64,000 nt of DNA from Hydrogenophaga sp. RAC07 (GTDB lineage: Bacteria > Pseudomonadota > Gammaproteobacteria > Burkholderiales > Burkholderiaceae_C), in assembly GCF_001713375.1 (NCBI RefSeq), contig NZ_CP016449.1, positions 3,534,001 through 3,598,000 on the forward strand, written 5' to 3'. Shown here piece by piece: positions 1-12,590 of the stretch. The notes below the pieces were generated by a model, which worked only from the letters and a program-made list of their open reading frames with translations, ran no database searches and was not told where the DNA came from. The translations under genes were made by a program, and so were the position numbers. The stretch's first letter is position 1. Every line of letters starts with the position of its first letter.

Positions 1-483
1 CACCGCAATCAGCCAGCGCTGGATGTGAGCGAAGACGACTTCGACCGCTGCTACGCGGTCAACGTCAAAAGCATTTACCTGGCCACCGTGCACGCCGTGC
101 CTGCGCTGCGCGCCAATGGCGGCGGCAGCTTCATCAACATCGCGTCCACCGCCGGCGTGCGCCCCCGCCCCGGGCTCACCTGGTACAACGGCTCCAAGGG
201 GGCCGTCATCACCACCAGCAAGTCGCTGGCGGCCGAGCTGGGGCCGGAGAACATCCGGGTCAACTGCATCAACCCGGTGATGAACCCCTTCACAACGCTC
301 GGCCCGTCGTTCGCCGGCGGCGAGCTGACCGAAGAGCGGCTCAACAAGTTCCGATCCTCCATCCCGCTGGGCCGCTTCTCCACCTCGATCGATGTAGCCA
401 ACGCGGTGCTGTACCTCGCCAGCAGCGAAGCCGCCTTCATCTCGGGCGTCTGCCTAGAAGTGGACGGAGCGCGCTGCGTGTGA
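1..483 (+). CDS. SDR family oxidoreductase, 3' part (5' end outside window)
   Basis: C-terminal about 160 residues of a short-chain dehydrogenase/reductase; the frame is open from base 1, so the gene starts to the left of the window. Seen: the central NVKSIYL segment after the usual NAG region, a serine in the NIAST strand, the YNGSKGA motif (the Tyr-x3-Lys catalytic pair) and the family C-terminal ISGVCLEVDGARCV. Such enzymes use NAD(P)H to oxidise or reduce hydroxyl/keto groups in the cytoplasm. The substrate cannot be told from this fragment. A GTG at 25 is an internal codon and not the start. Confidence 0.93.
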   Translation, partial: HRNQPALDVSEDDFDRCYAVNVKSIYLATVHAVPALRANGGGSFINIASTAGVRPRPGLTWYNGSKGAVITTSKSLAAELGPENIRVNCINPVMNPFTTLGPSFAGGELTEERLNKFRSSIPLGRFSTSIDVANAVLYLASSEAAFISGVCLEVDGARCV

Positions 484-606
484 AGCGTGGCAGCTCATTC
501 AGTAATTGGTTACTGAGCGGTTGGGGGGAGATCGGGTGCGCGGTTGAGGAGCTCGATGTGCACCTGAATCGCTACCGGTCAGTCTTCAAGAAAATGAGGG
601 CAGCTT

Positions 607-725
607 AAGACTGAACTGAGTCGTTCGGGCGCATCAACTCGAAGGCTGCGGCGTGCATCACCAGCCGTTCAGTGGGCTCGGTTTGTACGGCAGCTCCACC
701 GCCGAGAACGGCCATTCACCAAGCG
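607..725 (+). repeat. dispersed intergenic repeat, copy 1
   Basis: Degenerate repeat of roughly 110 bp starting with AAGACTGAACTGAGTCGTTC. Related copies start at 15217 and 20295, and a reverse-strand copy ends at 11160. After the conserved 5' 20-25 bp, copies share a weaker CATCACCGGCC-TTCA block and, in copies 2 and 3, a CCGCTG(T/C)GCCTCC block. All four lie in noncoding gaps. This copy occupies much of the 382-bp gap before the next gene, in which I see nothing else. Confidence 0.6.
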
Positions 726-865
726 CCCAAGCCGCTGTAACCTCAGCGCTTTGCAGCGCAACCGGTGTTTGACACAAACAATTGACTGGTTTTATGGCCG
801 CACGACCACAGATCGAGATGCCTCAACTTCGGGCAAACTCATAAAAAAGACTCGTGGGGATTTTT

Positions 866-1840
866 ATGGCCTGTCGTCGTTGGGGTTCTAGGTGGTTGCT
901 GCTGACGGCGCAACTCCTGCTCGCGTGCTGGGCCGCGCCAACCATCGCCCAGCCGCTGCGCATAGCGGTGGCCCAACTGCCCTACTTTTCGCCTGCCCTT
1001 GTCGCTGGCTGGCAGGGTTTTTTTGCCGCCGAGGGTTTGGCGGTGGAAATCATTCCCTGTGTCAACGGAAGGCGTTGCCTCAAGCACCTGACCGACAACG
1101 AGGTGGACATTGCAACCGTGGCAGACACGCCGATCGTGACAGCCGTGCATGAAGGCCTGCCCTTCCATATCTTGGCGACTATGACCACGTCGCGCGACAA
1201 CAGCTTTGTTGCGCGCACCGACCGGGGGATTTCATCGCCTGCCGATCTGCGTGGCAAGCGCGTCGGCTTTGTGCGGGGCACCACCGGTCACTATTTCACC
1301 GACATCTTCCTCACGTTCCACGGCATTGGCCTGGATCAGGTCACCCTGGTCGAACTGGATGCGGCCCGGGCGCCGCAGCAACTGGCCGCGGGCGAGGTCG
1401 ATGCCGCCGGCCTGTACCAGCCGCATGGTCCGGAGGCCATGCGGTTGCTTGGGGGCAAGGCCCTCGTGTTGCCGGCGCCGCGGCTGTACACGGTGACCAT
1501 GAATCTGGTGGCCAAACCCGGTCTGAGCGATGCCGACGCAGCCAAGCTGCTACGCGCGTTGCAGCGCGCCACACTCTACATACGCGCCGACCCGCCTCGC
1601 GCGCAGGCACTGGTGGCCAGCCAGCTCAAGCTGGACCCGAAGGTGGTCAACGAAACCTGGGAGCTGCTGAGCTTTCGCCTGTCGCTGGGGCAGTCGCTGC
1701 TCACCACGCTGGAGGCGGAGTCGCGCTGGATGCGCCGCACCGGCCAGGTGAAGGGCGACAGTTCGCCTGATTACCTCTCGCGCATGCGCCCGGGGCCACT
1801 GCGCTCAGTGGACCCAACGGCTGTCACCCTGGTGGATTGA
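866..1840 (+). CDS. periplasmic solute-binding protein (NMT1/SsuA-like)
   Basis: A 324-residue protein with an N-terminal signal peptide (basic start, LLLTAQLLLACWA core, Ala-rich end), followed by a type 2 periplasmic-binding fold like the NMT1/THI5/SsuA substrate-binding proteins. Seen: LRIAVAQLPYFSP first strand, the DNEVDIATVADTPIVTAV stretch, and the LRGKRVGFVRGTTGHYF hinge segment. I chose ATG 866 because GGGGA sits 5 bp upstream; an in-frame GTG at 854 is the alternative. No permease or ATPase gene is nearby. Only 9 bp separate it from a large hybrid histidine kinase, so I infer it acts as the ligand-sensing partner of that kinase rather than in uptake. The ligand is unknown. Confidence 0.85.
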   Translation: MACRRWGSRWLLLTAQLLLACWAAPTIAQPLRIAVAQLPYFSPALVAGWQGFFAAEGLAVEIIPCVNGRRCLKHLTDNEVDIATVADTPIVTAVHEGLPFHILATMTTSRDNSFVARTDRGISSPADLRGKRVGFVRGTTGHYFTDIFLTFHGIGLDQVTLVELDAARAPQQLAAGEVDAAGLYQPHGPEAMRLLGGKALVLPAPRLYTVTMNLVAKPGLSDADAAKLLRALQRATLYIRADPPRAQALVASQLKLDPKVVNETWELLSFRLSLGQSLLTTLEAESRWMRRTGQVKGDSSPDYLSRMRPGPLRSVDPTAVTLVD

Positions 1841-1849
1841 AGGACGTCC

Positions 1850-5545
<3,696 letters not shown>

Positions 5546-5576
5546 ATGAGCGAAGAAACAATTCAGGGAAACTTCA

Positions 5577-6776
5577 ATGCGGGACATTCATGATGGAGTT
5601 GAAGCTGCAAGTTTGAAGGGTGCCATGGGGCGCGTGCTGCTGGTGGAAGACGACGAAGTGCAGCGTGAAGGCATGGCGCAATGGCTTCGCGACGATGGAC
5701 TGGTGGTGGATGAATGCTCGACCGTGGAGCAGGCGGTGGCAAGGTATCAAGGTCAAGAGTTCGACGTCGTCGTGACCGACTTGCGCCTGGAAGGTAGCTC
5801 GGGTCTGGAGCTGATTCGCCAGATTCGTAAAATGGACGACTGTGCAAGCGCTGTTGTGGTGACTCAATTCGCAGACATGGCAGCCGCGACAGCAGCCCTT
5901 CGGGGAGGCGCAGTCGACTTCGTGGCCAAGCCGTTGATGCCCGACGAATTGCGCGTCGCGGTGCAGCGCGCCATGGGCTACCGCGCCCTCAGCAAAAAGA
6001 ACGAGCAGCTGCAACTGGCATTGAAGACGCAGAACGTGCAACTGCAGCAGACCAACGAATTGCTGCAAGCTTTTGCGGGCCGTGTGGCCCACGATCTGCG
6101 CGCACCGGTGCGCTCCAGCCGCCTATGGGCACAGTTCGCTGCCGAAGCACTGCAGAGCGGTGAGGTTGAGCAGGTGGGCCAGTACCTCAACTCCACCATC
6201 AAGTCGCTCAGTACTGGCACAGCGATCATTGATGGATTGCTGGCTTTCTCCAAGTCAGATTCGCTTCAACTCCAGCTTGAGGAGTTCTCGCTGAGCGATG
6301 AGGTCGAAACGATTGTCGAATCGTGCCGCCTGGAGTTCCGTGACCGGGCGTTCGATGTGTCAACCAAGGTTGAAGGTACGGTGACAGGCGATCCCGTGTT
6401 GCTGGGAATTGCCATCACCAATCTCATCCACAACGCTTTCAAGTACAGCTCACAGCAGAATGCGCCACGGGTCAACATCGTCGCGGGACCCATTGGGCTG
6501 ACTTATCGGATCACCGTGCAGGACAATGGGATCGGCATTGACCCCAGTCAGACGGGGCAGTTATTTGACCCATTCGTTCGCTTGGAGACAGCGCGTCAGT
6601 TCAGCGGAGAGGGACTGGGTTTGACTACAGTCAAGAAGATCATCGAGCGACATGGGGGCACAGTGTGCCTGGAATCATCCGTTGGCAATGGGGCCACCGC
6701 CATCATCGACCTGCCCGTTGTCCACCCAGGGTCTCATGAACAACCGGCAGCCATGCAAAACAAGGAGAACACATGA
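5577..6776 (+). CDS. receiver-histidine kinase hybrid response protein
   Basis: 399 residues. The N-terminal receiver starts at about residue 18 (VLLVEDDEVQR; phospho-Asp in VVVTDLRLEG; switch lysine in FVAKPL). A coiled linker rich in Leu/Gln (KKNEQLQLALKTQNVQLQQ) follows, then a HisKA domain of the phytochrome-kinase type (VAHDLRAPVRSS) and an HATPase with NLIHNAFKYSS and GEGLGLTTVKKI. It is cytosolic, with no membrane segment. It lies 31 bp after the large hybrid kinase and overlaps the next receiver gene by 4 bp (ATGA), so the genes are probably cotranscribed. It could receive phosphate from the upstream HPt and pass it on. Confidence 0.92.
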   Translation: MRDIHDGVEAASLKGAMGRVLLVEDDEVQREGMAQWLRDDGLVVDECSTVEQAVARYQGQEFDVVVTDLRLEGSSGLELIRQIRKMDDCASAVVVTQFADMAAATAALRGGAVDFVAKPLMPDELRVAVQRAMGYRALSKKNEQLQLALKTQNVQLQQTNELLQAFAGRVAHDLRAPVRSSRLWAQFAAEALQSGEVEQVGQYLNSTIKSLSTGTAIIDGLLAFSKSDSLQLQLEEFSLSDEVETIVESCRLEFRDRAFDVSTKVEGTVTGDPVLLGIAITNLIHNAFKYSSQQNAPRVNIVAGPIGLTYRITVQDNGIGIDPSQTGQLFDPFVRLETARQFSGEGLGLTTVKKIIERHGGTVCLESSVGNGATAIIDLPVVHPGSHEQPAAMQNKENT

Positions 6777-7198
6777 CGCTTGAAGAAAAAGCGGGTACGT
6801 CAGAAGACCTCACGTTCATGGTGGTGGATGACGATCAAGTCTTGGTGCATGCGCTTGCGCGCGCCCTGCGGCCGTTGGGCAAGGTCGCGTTCTCCAACAA
6901 CTTTGACTCCGTTCATCTGACGGCTTCCAGCGCCAAGCCTCGGGTCATGTTGATCGACATCGATCTGCCCTTGGTCACAGGCATCGAAATCGCCCGACGC
7001 ATCCGGTCGAATCAAGAGATGGACCTTGTCTACATTCTCATGATGACGTCGCACCGCAGCGAAGCGGTGCTCAAGCAGGTGGCGGGGCTGGATGTGGACG
7101 GGTTGCTTGAGAAGCCGATCGACATACCCGCTTTGCTCGTTCGCGTGAAGGCATTTTTGAGCGAGCCGAGACGTGGGCCTCCATCGTCAGGCAATTGA
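6773..7198 (+). CDS. single-domain response regulator
   Basis: 141 residues, a CheY-like receiver without output domain. Seen: acidic pair VVDDDQVL, phospho-Asp in MLIDIDLPLVTG, MMTS threonine/serine strand and LEKPID switch lysine. The start ATG overlaps the previous stop as ATGA, so translation is likely coupled. As the last gene of the signalling operon it may be a phosphate sink or may bind a target protein. No DNA-binding output gene is in the operon. Confidence 0.92.
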   Translation: MTLEEKAGTSEDLTFMVVDDDQVLVHALARALRPLGKVAFSNNFDSVHLTASSAKPRVMLIDIDLPLVTGIEIARRIRSNQEMDLVYILMMTSHRSEAVLKQVAGLDVDGLLEKPIDIPALLVRVKAFLSEPRRGPPSSGN

Positions 7199-7771
7199 CC
7201 TGTTCTCTTTGGTCTGCACTTGCGCCTACCAGCGGTCGTTTGGTGCCCACAAGGTCCTTGCGTGTGAGCGATCAAGAACAACACATCCAGTTGAAATCTT
7301 CATGTGTGTTCATTGCTGGTTGAGGTCCACCGAGGTGGGCATCGGCTGAACAATGACGCTCGCGCAGGGCCTGCGACTGCTTTGCCTCATACAGAGCAGA
7401 CTCGCGCGCCGCCGGTGTCCTCCATCTCCAGTGACTGCTTAGTTGCCGGCATCGTTAGTGCACCGTTTCATGGCCAGAGACAGCACCAGCGATGGACGAC
7501 TGTCACTCAGTTGGATGCCGTGCCCGTCTGCAACGGGCCCATCACCGAATTCGCCTGTCCTGAACTCATCTTCCCGAAAGCTGGCAGTCTCAGATGAACC
7601 GAGGCCACGGAAGGAGTATCCGCATCATTGCTGCACTGCATCTGTTCTCATGGTGTCGCTGGCCTAGCTATGTGTTGGCAAAGTGGTTGGCGCTGCCGCC
7701 TGTCTCATTGTTCGCACTGCATCCTCATGCAGGCCGCGACGTTCAGGCACCACTGCAGCCAAGGCGCGCGC
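7199..7771. other. intergenic, nothing recognised
   Basis: 573 bp between the signalling operon and the converging SHOCT gene. Open frames here lack ribosome-binding sites and protein-like composition. I see no RNA gene and no convincing terminator with a T tract. Confidence 0.5.
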
Positions 7772-8011
7772 TCAAGCGCCCAGCGTACGCCTGCGCGCCT
7801 CGAACTCGGCCTCGTCGATCTCTCCGCGCGCGAAGCGCTCTCGCAAAAGATCCAGCGCACGGTCTGGCGCCGCGGCCGTACCCTGCTCACCACGCTGGAT
7901 CGCCCAGCGCACCAGAGCGATCAGCGCCACAGCGCCGGCGACCCACCAGAGAACATGAACTGCGGCGAACCAGCCCCAGCCTGGGCCCCATCCATCCATG
8001 TGTCCCCACAT
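7772..8011 (-). CDS. small SHOCT-domain membrane protein
   Basis: 79 residues: His/Trp/Gly-rich N-terminus (MWGHMDGWGPGWGW), one transmembrane helix at about 15-37 (VLWWVAGAVALIALV), then a C-terminal SHOCT motif (LLRERFARGEIDEAEFEARRR), a short segment thought to mediate oligomerisation. It starts 2 bp after the stop of the Spy-like gene, so the two form a small operon. Similar pairs often belong to metal or envelope-stress loci, which is an inference here. Confidence 0.85.
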   Translation of the reverse strand: MWGHMDGWGPGWGWFAAVHVLWWVAGAVALIALVRWAIQRGEQGTAAAPDRALDLLRERFARGEIDEAEFEARRRTLGA

Positions 8012-8013
8012 GG

Positions 8014-8394
8014 CTAACTCCCAGACTTCCCGGTTGTCAGCTGCTGGCGTTGCGCGGGCGTCAGTACCTCCAGGATGCGGCGCCGAGTCTCCAAGTGCGC
8101 GTCAAGCATCTGCTTGTGCAGCGCACTCATTTGCTCGAAGCGCTGGCGCTGTGCGGCTTCGTCGGTCCAGGCCGACATCGGGCCACTTTGTGCGTGCATC
8201 GCTTGCATCGATGCCCAGTGGCGCTGTTGCAGTTCGTCGTGAATGGCGGCGATGCGGGCGCGCTGGTCGGCGCTGAGGTCGAGTCGTTCCAATCCCCAGC
8301 CCATGGCCCCGGGCGACCCCATCATGCCCATGCCCATGCCCATTCCCATGCCCTAGCTGCCGCCCATCATGCCGCCGCCTGGACCGCTGCCCAT
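8014..8394 (-). pseudogene. Spy/CpxP-like periplasmic chaperone, 5'-truncated
   Basis: The open part (8014-8349, 111 residues) has the LTxxQ-type helical repeats of Spy/CpxP proteins: LDLSADQRARIAAIHDELQ and LEVLTPAQRQQL, after a Met/Gly-rich stretch. The signal peptide expected for this periplasmic family is missing. Reading upstream in the same frame gives a Gly/Met-rich segment interrupted by TAG at about 8353-8355. The frame then runs into the start of the umuC duplicate at 8394. I infer that the rearrangement that placed the umuC fragment here cut off the promoter and signal peptide. A cytosolic remnant could still be translated from internal ATGs. Confidence 0.72.
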
Positions 8395-8896
8395 CAGTGC
8401 CCGAGCAGCGCAGAAGCTGCGCGGGCAAGCAGGAGTGACCAGTCAGGTGCTTGTGTTCATCCGAACCAGCCCGTTCCGGCAGACGCCCCAATACAGCCGC
8501 TCGCTTGTTGTGCCTCTGCGCCGCCCGACGTCTGACACGGCTGCCATCACGGGCGCCGCGGTGATGGGTCTCAAGGCCATCTTCAAACCTGGCTTCGACT
8601 ACGCCAAAGCAGGAGTGATGCTGCTGGACATCGATTCATCGAACTCGGAGCAGTTCGAACTGGACCTCGAAGCAGAAGACACAGAGCAAACTGCTTCCCA
8701 TCCCCCCAGGGCATTGGTAGCACGGCCACTGCTCATGGCTGCACTGGATTCGCTCAACGAGCGTTACGGTCGAGGCACGCTCAAACTGGCCAGCGCAGGT
8801 TTGGCAGGTGCGCCACGCAACTGGACCATGAAGCAGGAACTGCGCACGCCGGCATACACGACGCGGTGGGAGGACATGCCGGTGGTGAGGGCATGA
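8394..8896 (+). pseudogene. umuC 3' fragment, intact frame but no N-terminus
   Basis: Encodes the C-terminal about 165 residues of a UmuC-type Y-family polymerase: SARAAQKLRGQAGV, then FIRTSPFRQTPQYS, LKAIFKPGFDYAKAGV, LDSLNERYGRG and a terminal RWEDMPVVRA. All lie in one frame up to the TGA at 8896. The catalytic palm is absent. It is an inverted near-copy of the 3' part of the umuC locus at 11228-11728. At that locus the same region carries two single-base deletions, while this copy is frame-intact. The 5' boundary abuts a Spy-like gene, so no promoter or start for a polymerase is evident. Confidence 0.85.
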
Positions 8897-8969
8897 AGGT
8901 GTCTTCCTAAAAGCACCTTGGACAACTGGATCTCGGATGCCGGTCGCGGCGTTGGTCTGCTTGAGACTG
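8394..8969 (+). repeat. inverted duplication of umuC 3' region, copy A
   Basis: About 576 bp matching the reverse complement of 11155-11728 at high identity, with scattered substitutions and two single-base indels. The match begins at TCAGTGCCCGAGCAGCGCAG and ends at GCTTGAGACTG, about 70 bp past the umuC stop. The flanks diverge at both ends, so these are the duplication borders. Confidence 0.85.
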
Positions 8970-9157
8970 TAGACGGACGTTTGTCAACGGCTGCTTTGCG
9001 GCACCTGAACGCTAGGCACTTCATGCGGTCACGGCACTTTCACCTCACGGTGTCGAGCCAGTGGCTTGGCCAACGAGAATCCAAGGGCACATTGAGAAGC
9101 GCCAAGCCGAGCCAAGATGCTGGGGGTGATCGCGACAGTGCCCGCTGAACCACCAGG

Positions 9158-10012
9158 TCACTTGCCGGACTTCGGAGACCGAGCCGTCTTGGAGGCCGCC
9201 CTGCTGCCTTTAGCCGTTTTCGCGCCTGCCTTGGTCTTGACCGTCTGCTTCGAGGCCTTCGCTGCACGAGGCTCCTTCGGCAGCCGGGGCGTCAGGTCCA
9301 GCACACGCGCCATAACCCGCGCTTCGCCGCCAAGCCGTTGCTGCGCGAGCAGCGCCGCCTCAGTCAGCATGTTTTGAAGCTGGTGCCGGTCCATGGGCTC
9401 ACCGGTGTCCGGGTGATGCCATCGCCTTTCGGAGTCGGCCACGGTCACCAACAAGCAGCCCGTCTTCGCATTGCGGGCAGCCATGTATTTCTTGACCAAC
9501 TGCGTCTCGATCGTGTCCCGGAGTTCCTTTCCAGTTCTTGGCTTCTCGCCAATCTTCAGCTCGATCGATGCCTGATACCGCGACAGCGCACGGAATCGGA
9601 TGTCCGTCTCCTTGCCATCCACGGTGACACCTTCCTGGTCGACGGTGTAGGCCCCCTTTGACATCATGTCGAGCTCGCGGGCAATGGCGGGGCGGAGCGT
9701 GTTCTCGTCGGTCACCTTGGCCCAGGCGGCTTTGGGACTTGCGTCGATGCCCATCAGGTCCTGCAGATCGTCCAGCCTGTCACTGAGCAGGTGCGCCATA
9801 TCGGTGGTGGTCATCGGCGCGAGTTCACTGCCCTGGAAGAGCCGCGCAAGCTCCTCCATCGAGATCACGCTGGCATCGGTCTCTTCCGCCAGCCTCTCCT
9901 GCGCCAGGGCTGCAATGCGATCCTTAGCATGAGCGAACAGCGGATCCGCGGACAAAGCCAGCTTGGCCTGATAAGCCTGCGTTCTTGTCTTTGATGCTTT
10001 GAAAGAACCGGC
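9158..10012 (-). pseudogene. PD-(D/E)xK-like nuclease domain protein, probable C-terminal remnant
   Basis: The reading frame on the minus strand continues without a clear start into the opposing LysR gene; the protein-like part begins near 10000. It shows a likely nuclease core: an acidic GKETDIRFRAL strand followed by ASIELKIGEK, which fits the D...ExK pattern of restriction-endonuclease-like folds. A YMAARNAKTGCLLVTV strand follows and then a Lys/Ala-rich tail of about 35 residues. No ATPase or other N-terminal domain is present. I read it as the 3' remnant of a longer gene cut at the LysR start. A shorter product from an internal ATG (MEELARLF) is possible. The family assignment is tentative. 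Confidence 0.45.
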
Positions 10013-10939
10013 ATGACGATGAACCTGTCCTGGATCGATGACTTCAACGCTCTGGCTGCTACCGGCAACTTCTCGCGAGCGGCCGAAGAACGCCACATGA
10101 CTCAACCGGCTTTCAGCAGGCGCATCCGTGCGCTGGAGGAGTGGCTTGGCGCTGAGCTGTTTGACCGCAGCTCCCAGCCGGCCCGTGTCACTGAAGTGGG
10201 TGAGTGGTTCCGAGCCGCAGCCCAGGATTTGCAGGCACGAGTCGCAACCATTCCTGGCGAGGCCCGAGCAGTGGCAGAGGCCACTTCTTCGACGCTGCGC
10301 TTTGCGTCAACGCACGCGTTGTCATTCACTTTTTTGCCGAAATGGCTTCGAGCCCTTGAAGCGCACGCCGCCATGGGGCCCATTCAACTGGTGTCGGATG
10401 TGCAGCAGAAGTGCGAAGGCTTGCTCATGCAAAGTCAGGTGCATTTTGTGCTGACGCATGCCCATCCAGGCGTGCGCGGCGAGCTGGACGACGCCAACTT
10501 CCCGAGCTTGTTGGTGGGAGCTGACCAACTGCTGCCGGTGTCGGCACCTGATGATCAGGGGCGGCCTTTGAACAGGCTGGACAGCGACACCACCGGTGCC
10601 GCGCCCCGGATGCTAGGCTACAGCCAGGAATCTGGATTGGGCCGTATCTTGAAATCCCTCAAGGGACCCGCCATCGATCGTCTTCATCATCATCAGCACA
10701 TCCTGACCGCTCACCTTGCGTCTGTGTTGCGGACGATGGCCATAGACGGTCGGGGAGTGGCTTGGCTACCCAGATTGCTGGTGGGTGAGGATATTGAGCA
10801 TGGACGATTGGTAATTGCGGCTGCTGCCGAATGGCATGTCGATCTCGAGATTCGTCTCTATCGCTACCGCGGGCATGCCGGAAAGGCCGCTGAAGGCTTC
10901 TGGCGCGCTGCGACGACCAGCATCACTCAGCCTGCATGA
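10013..10939 (+). CDS. hypT: LysR-family regulator, HypT-like
   Basis: 308 residues with an N-terminal winged HTH (IDDFNALAATGNFSRAAEER, then MTQPAFSRRIRALEEWLGA) and a LysR substrate-binding domain. The opening WIDDFNALA and EEWLGAELFDRSSQPARVTEVG match the HypT/YjiE subgroup, which in E. coli responds to hypochlorite by methionine oxidation. The gene name rests on that likeness only. Its start abuts the nuclease remnant on the other strand. It is oriented alone, so its targets cannot be inferred from neighbours. Confidence 0.82.
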   Translation: MTMNLSWIDDFNALAATGNFSRAAEERHMTQPAFSRRIRALEEWLGAELFDRSSQPARVTEVGEWFRAAAQDLQARVATIPGEARAVAEATSSTLRFASTHALSFTFLPKWLRALEAHAAMGPIQLVSDVQQKCEGLLMQSQVHFVLTHAHPGVRGELDDANFPSLLVGADQLLPVSAPDDQGRPLNRLDSDTTGAAPRMLGYSQESGLGRILKSLKGPAIDRLHHHQHILTAHLASVLRTMAIDGRGVAWLPRLLVGEDIEHGRLVIAAAAEWHVDLEIRLYRYRGHAGKAAEGFWRAATTSITQPA

Positions 10940-11039
10940 TGAACTGCCCACCTTTCGTTTCAAGAATGCGCGCAGCAATACCTCGCGAACACGCGAGCTT
11001 CAGCGTTCGTCAAAGCATTTGACGAGAAGGCTTTGCGTT

Positions 11040-11160
11040 CGACCTGCCGGGTATACAGTTTCAGGGGCGAAGCAGTCGTGACAACGTCGACATCTTGAAT
11101 GGCTGCTTTCGAACGCAGCGGTCCTTCGATACATCGCCTGCGAACGACTCAGTTCAGTCT
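11040..11160 (-). repeat. dispersed intergenic repeat, reverse-strand copy
   Basis: The minus strand reading leftwards from 11160 gives AGACTGAACTGAGTCGTTCG, the same head as the copies at 607, 15217 and 20295. It directly abuts the end of the umuC duplication (11155), and the two overlap in AGACTG, so the repeat may mark a rearrangement border. Confidence 0.55.
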
Positions 11161-11728
11161 CAAGCAGACCAACGCCGCGACCGGCATCCCAGTTCCAGAT
11201 GTCGAAGGTGCTTTTAGGAAGACACCCTCATGTCCTCACTACCGGCATGTCTTCCCACCGCGTGGTGTAAGCCGGCGTGCGCAGTTCCTGCTTCATAGTC
11301 CAGTTGCGTGGCGCACCTACCAAGCCTGCGCTGGCCAGTTTGAGCGTGCCTCGACCGTAACGCTCGTTGAGCGAATCCAGTGCCGCCATGAGCAGTGGCC
11401 GTGCGCCCGATGCCCTGGGGGATGGGAAGCAGTTTGCTCTGTGTCTTCTGCTTCGAGGTCCAGTTCGAACTGCTCCGAGTTCGATGAGTCGATGTCCAAC
11501 AGCATCACTCCCGCTTTGGCGTAATCGAAGCCAGGTTTGAAGATGGCCTTGAGACCCATCACCGCGGCGCCCGTGATGGCACTTGTGTCAGACGTGGGCG
11601 GCGCAGGGGTATCACAAGCGAGCGGCTGTATTGGGGCGTCTGCCGGAACGGGCTGGTTCGGATGAACACAAGCACCTGACTGGTCACTCCTGCTTGCCCG
11701 CGCAGCTTCTGCGCTGCTCGGGCACTGA
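11155..11728 (-). repeat. inverted duplication of umuC 3' region, copy B
   Basis: Partner of 8394-8969, in opposite orientation and 2.2 kb away. Relative to copy A it lacks one base near 11595 (GCCCGACGT in A, GCCCACGT in B) and one C in a C-run near 11418 (six C in A, five in B). Both changes disrupt the umuC frame. Confidence 0.85.
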
Positions 11729-12569
11729 ACTCCGAGACCGCCTCGGTGAGCTCGTCCAAATCACGAACTGCAGATCCGAACGACCGTGTGCATGCGATCT
11801 CTTGCTTTGGCGGTGCAACGTCTTCCAAGTCCACACATGACTCGCCCTGCAGTTCTCGTACCGTTCGCTCGAAGATCACGCTCCAGCCCGCCCGAGCCGC
11901 GGCTGGGCTCATGCGCTTCAAATCCAGCACTGTTGTCACACCCTGGGCCTTGAGTTGTTCGGCGATGCGCCGCCCCACGCCCCAGACTTCGCCCACGCTG
12001 GTGGCTGCAAGCAAAGCATCGAGTTCGGCAGTGGAAAGCCTGGTGAGGTCTGCGACCTGGGCGAGTTCGACTGGGTAGCTGCCGGGTTTCCTTTCCGACT
12101 GCTTGGCGATGTGGTTTGCCAGCTTGGCCAGCGTCTTGGTGGGTGCTATGCCGACACAGGTCGGTATGCCCACCCACTGGTTCACCCGCGCACGAATGTC
12201 GCGCGCCCGCTTGGTGAGGTCCCCGGACACTCCACTGAGGTCGATGAAGGATTCATCGATCGAATAAATCTCTTGGCGGTGGCCAAGTGCGGCCACCACG
12301 CTCATCATGCGATCGCTTATCTCGCCGTACAGCTCAAAGTTGGCGGAGAGCGCCACCAGGCCTGTACTTTCCTGGAGGTGCCGGATCTGAAACCAAGGCG
12401 CTCCCATCTTGATGCCCAGGTCCTTGGCTTCGTTGGATCGCGCGATCGCGCATCCATCGTTGTTGGACAGCACCACGCAGGGCGTGTTCTTGAGCGAGTG
12501 CCGAAACACCCGCTCGCAGGAGACGTAGAAGTTGTTGCCGTCGACGAGGGCAAACAGCGGTGCGGCCAT
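11228..12569 (-). pseudogene. umuC: umuC, DNA polymerase V catalytic subunit, frameshifted 3' end
   Basis: The N-terminal 320 residues are intact: palm motif FALVDGNNFYVSCERVF with catalytic Asp, the CVVLSNNDGC motif, SIDESFIDLSG with the catalytic Asp-Glu, and the helix-hairpin-helix region (VWGVGRRIAEQL). The frame is lost near 11595 by a one-base deletion and again near 11418 in a C-run. The main frame ends at 11559 after an unrelated RPRLTQVPSRAPR tail. A complete protein would be about 420 residues. What remains keeps the catalytic centre but loses most of the little-finger/C-terminal region. It lies 21 bp after umuD in the usual umuDC order. Either it is inactive, or it is restored by exchange with copy A. 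Confidence 0.85.
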
Positions 12570-12590
12570 GGGTTCTCGCCTTCTCGGCCA

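Noticed and set aside
7594..8535. 313-aa open frame on the plus strand
   Set aside because: It runs antisense to the SHOCT and Spy-like genes, has Arg/Ser/Pro-rich composition without domain features, and no ribosome-binding site.
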